DNA of 64,000 nt from Diabrotica undecimpunctata (Eukaryota; Arthropoda; Insecta; Coleoptera; Chrysomelidae). The notes under the pieces were generated by a model. The model ran no database searches. It saw only the letters and a program-made list of their open reading frames with translations, and was not told the DNA's origin. The DNA lies in NCBI RefSeq assembly GCF_040954645.1, contig NC_092806.1, forward strand, positions 77,563,141 to 77,627,140, read 5' to 3'. The translations under genes were made by a program, and so were the position numbers. Shown here in pieces: positions 46,267-53,839 of the stretch. Positions within the stretch are counted from its first letter, which is position 1. Every line of letters starts with the position of its first letter.

Positions 46267-47783
46267 GTCCAGTCATCAGAGATTTGACCCCTGCAAATCA
46301 TATGAACAAGCTGAATTTTTCTGAGAATTTTAATTTTGGGATCCCAAAAGAGATGCAAAAAAGTTTACCACTTTTACCCCCCGGCTTCCCTCTAAAACGC
46401 CCCCTCGTAGGGGGAAAACGGAAAAAATTGATCTATCAAAAATCTGTACATCGTAGAAATTGTTTTAAATAAAAAACGTAGCTGATATAATTTTGAACAA
46501 AAATGTTTATGAGCACTTTTTACTTAGAATGAACCGTTCTCTCAATCTCAAATCAGTTTTAGATTACATTTATATTAAATCGACGTTAAAAATTCGATAA
46601 CTTTTGATAATAGCATCCTATCGACAAAAATTAAACTGCGTTTTAAAGGTGAAGAATGAAGCTTTCGTATGCAATTTTTGTATTTTGCCGCAAATGAAGG
46701 GTTTTTTTTTTATAAAGATGTTAAATAAATGAACGTTCCGCAATTTTTGCCATTTTTTACAATTCTTATGAGATCAAAAAAATTTATCACTTTTATTGTC
46801 CGGTTGTAATTTCCATTACTAGAGCCTAATCCTTAAAACATATAACATAAAATTTCGATTTTGGGTTTTGGCAATAAATATGAAGCAAAAAATTTATTTA
46901 AAAATCCTTTATAAAAGGTATATAATTAAAACACCCTATCGGTCTTTTTAATTGCGGCCTGATTTAATAATATATACCTTTTATAAAGGTCTTTAAAATA
47001 AATTTTTTGTGATAGATGGTATACAGCCAGCTACAGGAACTTAGTTTCCTTGTGGAAATATGAATCATTTCAAATATGTCTACAAAACGCAAAAGTTAAA
47101 CTTTTACAGTTCAAACGGTCACACGTCACGGAAAAAGCCTCCACGAAGATAGTATTGACTGGAATTTGTAGCTAAAGTTGTGTAGTTTTGAAAAATGTAG
47201 TTGTGTTATAAAAAAAGAGCAGATTTAAATGTTTTAGAACGTTTGTAATATGAAAGTTTAAATTCACCCTTTTTTTTGAGACATATTTCAAATGTTTCAC
47301 ATTTATTGCCAAAACTCAAAACCGAAATTTCATGTTATAGGTTTTGAAGATTAGGATCTAAGATTAAAGATTCCATAGTGACCGATCGATAAATTGTATT
47401 GATACCATGAAAATCGCAAAAATGGCAAAAATCGCGTAACATTGATTAATTTAACACCTTGAATTGAATTTTTACCGTCTAGTTGATACAAATTTTATTA
47501 TAATTGATTTCCCGCGAGTAACTGACATTCAAAATCACCGGTCGTTTGAAGCGTTGTTTCTAAGAGAACGTTCATTCCACACAACCTTTTTTTCTGCGGC
47601 TTACAGATTTTTTATGAATCGATTCCCCCCCCCCTCCCTACGAGGATGCGTTTTAGGGTGGTAAAAGTTGTAAACTTTTTTTGCATCTTTTTTGGGGTCC
47701 CAAGATTTACATTCTCAGCAAAATTCAGCTTGTTCGTATGATTTTTAGAGGTTTAGTGGTATTTTCGTCTCTGACGACTGGAG
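46267..47783. mobile_element. 1.5-kb fold-back element with long imperfect inverted arms
   Basis: The left arm (46267 to about 46890) and the reverse complement of the right arm (about 47270 to 47783) align over their length. Shared landmarks are the ends GTCCAGTCATCAGAGA and CTCCAGTCGTCAGAGACG, ATGAACAAGCTGAATTTTTC and its ACGAACAAGCTGAATTTTGC partner, and AAATTTCGATTTTGGGTTTT and AAATTTCGGTTTTGAGTTTT. TA flanks both ends (46265-46266 and 47784-47785). A second inverted pair lies in the spacer (CCTTTATAAAAGGTATATA at about 46910 and TATATACCTTTTATAAAGG at about 46972). No transposase is encoded. Confidence 0.75.
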
Positions 47784-48020
47784 TATTGACTTTTGTGTAT
47801 TATTTACACTGTTACCTCAGTTTATTTTCAGTGGTAATTTTTAGGTTACATTTATTGTCATAAAATATTAGATTAAAATAAAAATACATGTGAGTTTTAC
47901 TTAGTTCATTTTTATATTTATTTTGATTTTATTCCATTATTTTTTAAATTATTCTAAAGAGTATCAATGCAATACTTAACTCTGTTAAATTAATTGAACA
48001 TAATATCAGTCGTATAATAA

Positions 48021-48048
48021 CCAAGCCACAGCAAAGCGTGGCCGGGTC
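48021..48048 (+). mobile_element. Helitron-like 3' terminus
   Basis: GCCAC-AGCAAAGC-GTGGC forms a short hairpin directly followed by CGGGTCAG. The same hairpin plus GGGTCAG arrangement is at 62675-62708. It resembles the 3' hairpin and CT-rich end of insect Helitrons. The canonical CTRR terminus has been replaced by a TA repeat. The 5' end was not located. Confidence 0.4.
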
Positions 48049-48063
48049 AGATATATATATATA

Positions 48064-48125
<62 letters not shown>
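48049..48125. repeat. (TA)n microsatellite
   Basis: About 75 bases of TA repeat with one TTTA interruption, abutting the Helitron-like terminus. Confidence 0.95.
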
Positions 48126-48128
<3 letters not shown>

Positions 48129-48224
48129 AAGATGCCAAAATAAAACGGAGCATATAAATTACATGTATTCGTTGTCGACTCCGCTCCAGGCAGTTGACCA
48201 ACAAAAGGTTTTCAAAGAATTCAT

Positions 48225-49440
48225 AATCATCATCATCCTTTATTTATCACGTCCACTACTGGACATAGGCCTCCCTGAAACTCCTCCATTCTTTGCGATT
48301 TTGTGCTTTTGTGTCAATTTTTCGTGATACGCCTGATGTAGGTGGTCTACCTCTACTACGTTTGTCTGCTCTTGGCCTCCAATGTGTAATTTTGCTCGTC
48401 CATCGTGAGTCATGCATTCTCGCTACATGGCCTGCCCAATTCCATTTTAATTCCGCTATGCGTTCCACAACATCAGCAATACTCGTCCTTCTTCGCAGAT
48501 CTTCGTTTTTTATTCGGTCCCGCAAAGTCACTCCCAGCATAGACCGTTCCATTCGTCTCTGTGCCACTCTCAATTTCGAAGCCGTAGTCTTGGTTAGAGT
48601 CATAATTTCCACCCCATAGGTCATGACCGGTAATACGCATTGGTCAAATACTTTTCTTTTGAGGCTAATTTGTATGTTGGCCCTAAGTGTGTCTCGCAGT
48701 TTTCCAAAGGATGCCCACGCTAAAGTAATTCGTCTTTGGATTTCGCAAGTTTGGTTATCCCTGCTGATTCTTATTTCGTGACTCAAATACGTATATTTCT
48801 CCACCAGTTCTGCCACTTATATATCTGCACATATATGTCATACTCTTAGTTTTGGACAAGTTCATTCTGAGGCCTACCTTCGAACATGCAAAGTCCAATT
48901 CATTTAACATATCTGTGGCTTCTCCTAAATTATCTGTGATAAGGACAATGTCATCTGCGAAGTTTTTCGCCGTTTATTGTTACTCCTCTGTGGTCCCAAT
49001 TGGCCATCTTAAAGGCATACTCTAATGCCGATATGAATAATTTCGGTGACAATGTATCTCCTTGCCTTATCCCACGTTTTATTTTTATTGGTCGGGTTTT
49101 ATCGTGTCATTTAACAGTCATAGTGGCATTTTTGTAAATAAGTTCACTATACATATGGTCAATCCTGCTGTCATTCATTGCTTCTAAAAGGCTGTCTATT
49201 TCAATCGTGTCGAACGCTTTATAAAAATCTATGAAAGTGAGGACAAGAGGTTTGTTGTATTCTATAGATTTTTCAATGAGCGTCTTTACTATATGGAGGT
49301 TATCATTGGTACCATAATTTGATCGGAATCCTGCCTGCTCCCTCGGTTGGTAGAAATCTAATTTTTTCTCCAATCTTGATGTAACCTAGTGAAGAGCTTG
49401 TATATGTGGTTCAATGGGCTAATAGGTCTATAATTCTGTA
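48225..49440 (-). pseudogene. RTE-like LINE RT, 5' truncated
   Basis: Minus strand. 49373-49107 reads FYQPREQAGFRSNYGTND, then LTFIDFYKAFDTIE with the first catalytic Asp. Shifted frames across 49100-48820 give GIRQGDTLSPKLF, then FADDIVLITDN. 48816-48256 is open with QCVLPVMTYGVEIMTLTK, KWNWAGHVARMHD and SRGRPPTS. It ends in a (GAT)n-like tail GGATGATGATGATTATG on the minus strand. The family is the same as or close to the copy at 291-1360. The endonuclease is missing. Confidence 0.85.
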
Positions 49441-49800
49441 GGTCTTTAAAGAATTATATAATACAAATTAAATACTCGAGTGGACTGCTGGATTCTGAAC
49501 TTTTTTCACGCAAATAGGTTGCCTCTCTCACATCACATTTAAAAGAGGGCGATATCGGCCCAATTAGTCTGTCAGTAATCATAGTACATAAAAAAAAAAA
49601 TGGTAATGCAAGAGAGATAGGACAACGGGGAAGTATATTTTGCCGATTTCAGTCGTACGTAATGGCGGTGGCGCTACAAATCACGCTAGGTGGGGATATG
49701 ACATAGCAGGAGACGCATGTGCCATGACATTTATTGGTACGCAATGCAAAATTTGTAAACGTTCTAAAAAAGGGTAAAATATTGTTTTACAATCGTTAAA
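49441..49800. other. No gene seen
   Basis: No supported coding sequence. There is a ten-A run near 49589. The sequence may be a remnant of the LINE 5' junction. Confidence 0.4.
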
Positions 49801-49804
49801 ATGA

Positions 49805-50056
49805 AATAAAATAAAAGAAATAACCAAACATATTGTGTTCTTGGTTCTACGGACCGTACAAGCAGTCGATTTAGTTTTCCATATCCGAAAAATGAAGGAC
49901 ATGTTTTTGGAATGGTTGACAGTAATTAAGAGGGAAGCATTAGACAATTTTGCACCACATACTATTTACAACATTTTTCGTGTTTGCTCTAGACATTTTA
50001 AAGACCAAGATAAAGTGAGAGTTGGACTTAAAATGTCATCTCAAGTTTGTTTTTAA
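49805..50056 (+). pseudogene. THAP-domain fragment (P-element or THAP gene relic)
   Basis: One plus frame gives NQTYCVLGSTDRTSSRFSFP, then YPKNEGH. After a one-base shift the frame 49835-50056 gives LEWLTVIKREALDNF, RVCSRHFKDQDKV. This is the THAP layout: an early Cys, the F-P/YPK block, the Trp, then CSxHF. The expected second Cys of the first pair reads Ser (GS instead of GC), which with the shift suggests decay. Two possible downstream exons with AG and GT borders (50281-50349 and 50413-50470) could belong to it, but their frames do not join cleanly. Confidence 0.5.
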
Positions 50057-50929
50057 TAGCAATAGGTAAGCACTGTACCTTATAGCAAATGTTTGTTAGC
50101 AACAGTAAATTAAATAATATTTTGTACGTTTTTTTCTGTTTTATTAATGTTAATCCTATCATATGAATCTTATGTATTTTAAAATCATCAAAACTCTTTA
50201 ACTCTTACTAATTGTATTCCAAAATTCTGACTTTTATTTTTAATATAAGTATTATGAAGATTAATATTCCATTATTATAGATTTTGATGGGCCTTCTGGG
50301 CAACACATTATTTGGGTTCATTTCTGATGATGATAAAGGTCAAGATATTTAGTAAGTACTTATTTATTAGTCCAATAGATGTTTTGTAAAAATATTGTAT
50401 TTAAATTTCAGATTCTCAGAATGCAGCAGGTATTGAAGAAACTCAAACTATATGGTTTATTGACATGCATGGTAATATATTATAAAAATGCAATACTTCT
50501 CAGCAAGACATCTTAATATTTAACAAGTCAAATTAAACAGTGTTTGGGAAGTTTTTAACCTATATTGTATCTGAGGCCCTTGCAAAATTGTTTTTCTTAA
50601 AGCCAAGGATCTGTCATTTGCAACCCTTACACTACATATTGTGTAAAGAACTATTAATTTTTAAATTTTTCATTATTCAATCGTAAAATACATTTAAATA
50701 CTGGTTTACATATATGTGAATTTATTGTTAGACTTCTATTGTTCTGTATATATGGTGTAAAAGTGTAAATGCAATTGTAAGAGGCAGAGACCAAAAATTT
50801 ATTAACTTCATAAAAAGTAATTCAGAGAATATTGTGATAGATCCTATGAAATTAATTGCTCATAGGAAATATGAAAGTAGGAAAAAACAATTAAGAACAT
50901 TCATAAATTTAGTTAAGTTTTACAAAAAG
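50057..50929. other. Possible short exons, otherwise non-coding
   Basis: AT-rich. 50281-50349 (acceptor ATTATTATAG, donor TTTA|GTAAGT) and 50413-50470 (acceptor AAATTTCAG, donor CATG|GTAATA) have exon-like borders. A plus frame near 50780-50930 (INFIKSNSENIVIDP) is unrecognised. None is strong enough to call a gene. Confidence 0.25.
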
Positions 50930-51174
50930 TGTGTCTGCTTTTTTGTAAATTATTTTGTTCACTACTCTTATGTCATCTACCCGTTTCTTTTGAAGTCTTC
51001 CCATTCTTCTTGTCATCCTCCCTGGCTTGTATTCTAGGATTCTCAGTATCCACTTGTTATGATCATATCTGGCTATGTGACTGGCCCAGCGCCAGTTTAT
51101 TTTTGTAATTTCTTTCATAATATCCCTGATCTTTTTTCTAAATCTTATCTCAGTCTAGTCTTGTCTCTTAGTAA
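50930..51174 (-). pseudogene. RTE-like LINE, C-terminal part (downstream of the gypsy A insertion)
   Basis: The minus strand reads EITKINWRWASHIARYDHNK, then WILRILEYKPG and a RRMGRLQKKRVDDI stretch, the usual end of RTE-like polymerases. Just before it, decayed LRDKTRL and DLEKRSGI blocks run to the gypsy border at 51174. Its upstream half is at 59011-59510. Confidence 0.75.
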
Positions 51175-51454
51175 TGTAGCGAGATTAAATAAAACAAGCG
51201 GTTCGAATTTATATAAATATATTTATTTATAAGTTTACAGTTCGGTAGTATCTTATTAACTAAACTCTACTTCTAACATCGCGTCATATATATACCAAGA
51301 GTATTAAGTTCGAGAATATTCGGGAGTTGTCCCACCTCTAATTCGCCTACGTAACCTGTTGTTCTTTCTCTCACTCGATGCATCGCGAATGTCCTTGATG
51401 CCTTTTTCAAAATGCAACCATTACCTGGGGCATGCCGACAGCATGTTCGTAACA
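51175..51454 (-). repeat. Gypsy A 3' LTR
   Basis: 280-bp LTR read on the minus strand from TGTTACGAACATGCTGTCGG to TCGCTACA. It is nearly identical to the LTR at 58739-59006, with small indels. GTAA precedes it (51171-51174) and the same GTAA follows the other LTR (59007-59010), a 4-bp target duplication. This proves one provirus. Confidence 0.95.
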
Positions 51455-51465
51455 CTGCTTCCCTC

Positions 51466-51657
51466 TTAAATCTGACCGTCCCGATCAGCAACTCTATATG
51501 TAGGCACAGGATGGCGGAATCTACAGGACTCTCCAGCTCTGCATGAACCCTTTAGAAAGAAATAACAGTCTACTGAATTTGAAGGATACGATCTCATCGG
51601 GTTAATGCAACACACAGTAATTCGTACGCCGGTTTCTCGGAAGATCACTTTAAGCAT
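51466..51657 (-). CDS. Small ORF with CCCH zinc finger near the gypsy A 3' end
   Basis: A 63-codon minus frame lies just inside the 3' LTR and ends 11 bases before it. Its core C-x7-C-x5-C-x3-H (CYFFLKGSCRAGESCRFRH, 51509-51571) is a canonical CCCH zinc finger, usually an RNA-binding module. It starts MLKVIFRETGVRITVCCINP. It overlaps nothing else and follows the decayed end of pol. It could be the C-terminus of the original polyprotein, a separate small protein or a captured host piece. Its function is not known. Confidence 0.5.
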   Translation of the reverse strand: MLKVIFRETGVRITVCCINPMRSYPSNSVDCYFFLKGSCRAGESCRFRHPVPTYRVADRDGQI

Positions 51658-51682
51658 GCTTCTGACAATCTTCTAGTCCAGA

Positions 51683-52668
51683 TTATCTAGTGCATGGCCT
51701 ATCTTGGGTAAGGCCAAATTCTTGATGTCGTAGACATTGTCTTTGCAGCTTGGGAGAGAAGCCTCGACGACGTTGTGGATTATAAAGCCAAACAAGATCA
51801 CCTACTTCATAGCTTTCACTCTTGCATCGAGAATCATATTGATCTTTCATTCTGTCACTGGCTATCTGGATGTGTTGTCGGGCAAGTTCATGAATGTTGT
51901 TCATTCTTAACTTCAGGCGGTCGACATAATCTTCGCTTGCAACATGTTCTTCGGAAGGTCTGCAGCCAAACTCTAGGTCGCAGGGCAAACGAACTTCACG
52001 ACCTAACATCAGGCAAGTTGGAGTCTGGCCTGTAGTTTCATTCACGGCCGAGCGGTAGGCCATTAGGAATAAATGAATGTGCTGGTCCCAATCTCTTTGA
52101 TGTTCTGATACAACTTTGGACAGGTGTTTACCCATCGTTCGGTTCATTTTCTCGACCATTCCATCTGATTGAGGATGCAGGGGTGTCGTTCTGGTCTTAT
52201 TGACACCAATCAATTTACAAACGTTTTGGAAAAGGGTTGACTCGGAAGTTTCGCCCTTGGTCGGAGTGGATCTCCAAGGGAACACCAAATCGGCTAAAGA
52301 ATTCTTTAACAAGTACCTCTGCCACGGTAGCAGCTTCTTGATTTGGTATCGCATAGGCCTCAGTCCATTTCGTAAAGTAATCCATGGCTACCAGGATATA
52401 TTTATTTCCATCATTTGTTTCTGTAAGCGGACCTGCAATATCGATTGCTACTCTTTCCATAGGACTACCAACATTGTACTGTCTCATGGGTGCCCTCTGT
52501 TTACCAACTGGACCTACATCATCTTTACAGTTTAGCCAATAGAACCGTATTCGAACCTTTTGCAGAGTCTTCGTAATACCAAAGTGTCCACCTGATGCAC
52601 CGTCATGCAATTGACGCAGTACTTCTGACACTTTACTTTTAGGTACAATCCACTGAAGCTTACACCTG
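51683..52668 (-). pseudogene. Gypsy A integrase region, deleted and frameshifted
   Basis: Minus strand after the inserted LINE. The zinc-binding N-terminus starts GGHFGITKTLQKVRIRFYWL, but the second Cys pair is missing because about 15-20 codons are deleted (NCKDDVGPVGKQR). The core has AIDIAGPL (first Asp), HSDQGRNF (second Asp), a frameshift near 52230-52250, then NKTRTTPLHPQSDGMVEKMN with the catalytic Glu. The chromatin-side tail begins YEVGDLVWLYNPQRRRGFSP and is cut short. The copy cannot encode a working integrase. Confidence 0.85.
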
Positions 52669-52684
52669 GATACATCCATCCAAG

Positions 52685-53839
52685 ATGGCGGAAAGTAAAA
52701 ATGTGCCGTCACCTCTCTCTGTAGTAAAAGAGGTAGATTTTGAAGAGAACACATTTAAATGTTGTCAAACTAAGCCTAATAAAATACTCGTTTGTATAGT
52801 ATGTGGAAATAGTTATCACATCTCATGTGCTGTGAAAAACAAAGTGAAATTCTTGAAGATAGGAGATTCACGGGTAATTTGTTGCCAAAATAGTGATGGA
52901 CAACCCATCGAATCATCTAGTGCCATAGCGATAGAAAATCAGTGGTTAAAAAGGCTGTTAGCCGAAAAAGATGATAAGTACAATTTATTATTAAATAACA
53001 ATAATCTATTAAAATCAAATAATGAACACTTGCTAGAAAAATTAAATTTATTGAAATCAGAAATAACCAGAACCAGAATCTCACAAAAACCCAACTCAAC
53101 TGTTAATGAGGGTTTAATAAAAACTCAAGGTAATGAAGATAAGACTGCCAGTGTCCAGTTGACTAATTCTAAATACAAAACAAACAATGAAACTGACTCA
53201 AATAAAAATTTTAATGATAAAAACACCAAACATGTTGAAAGGAATTCCAATATACAGGGCATTTCAAAAATTACTGCAAACAAATTAAATGCACAATTAA
53301 TGGAAATTCAAACCAAACAAACATGTGACTACATTACAAATTTAGTTGTTGAGAATGAGGAAAGCACAAAAATAAATCTCAATCATATCACAACAGGGAG
53401 TTCAGAGAATAAAGCCGACGATGAAGGATATCAGATTGTGACAACAAGACGCAAGAAAATAATGGGAACTGGAATTGGTGATAAGGATTTCCATGGAAAA
53501 TCCGAAAAACCAGACAAAAAATTGTGGCTATTCATCTCAAAAGTTCCGGATAGTGTAAATGAGGACCACATCAAGAGTTTCATAATAACTAAGACAAACT
53601 GTGAGAATATACAAGTAAAATTGTTACCAACTGACCATAAAAGAAGGGATAATCAATGTTTTATGATAGGTGTACTACCTGACTTAAGGGAAGAAATTTA
53701 CAATCCTGCTTTTTGGCCGAAAAAAATTGGCATTGAACGATTTAACTTTAGGTTAGGAAGAAGATTCTTAGATCGAGAGCATCATAATAGAGGTCTGTCA
53801 ACTGGAGAAGATAGACCAGACTCTTTTTTAGTCAAGTAA
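52685..53839 (+). CDS. LINE ORF1: PHD-like zinc domain, coiled coil, C-terminal RRM-like domain
   Basis: 384 codons, intact. Residues 25-75 carry a PHD-like Cys/His pattern (CC, CIVC, YHISC, VICC). Residues 80-135 are Leu/Asn-rich and likely coiled coil, and the middle is Asn/Lys/Thr-rich. The C-terminal globular domain (KLWLFISKVPDSVNEDHIKS, FMIGVLPDL, FWPKKIGIERFNFR) is common to insect LINE ORF1 proteins and probably binds RNA. The ATG at 52685 lies 13 bases after the element's 5' end, inside the motif CCAAGATGGCGG, a good Kozak and initiator-like context. The last codons TCT TTT TTA GTC AAG TAA contain the heptamer T TTT TTA (53824-53830), in phase for -1 slippage into ORF2. Confidence 0.85.
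   Translation: MAESKNVPSPLSVVKEVDFEENTFKCCQTKPNKILVCIVCGNSYHISCAVKNKVKFLKIGDSRVICCQNSDGQPIESSSAIAIENQWLKRLLAEKDDKYNLLLNNNNLLKSNNEHLLEKLNLLKSEITRTRISQKPNSTVNEGLIKTQGNEDKTASVQLTNSKYKTNNETDSNKNFNDKNTKHVERNSNIQGISKITANKLNAQLMEIQTKQTCDYITNLVVENEESTKINLNHITTGSSENKADDEGYQIVTTRRKKIMGTGIGDKDFHGKSEKPDKKLWLFISKVPDSVNEDHIKSFIITKTNCENIQVKLLPTDHKRRDNQCFMIGVLPDLREEIYNPAFWPKKIGIERFNFRLGRRFLDREHHNRGLSTGEDRPDSFLVK

Noticed and set aside
49681..49947. 88-codon minus frame over the THAP relic
   Set aside because: Antisense to the THAP reading frame, without motif.
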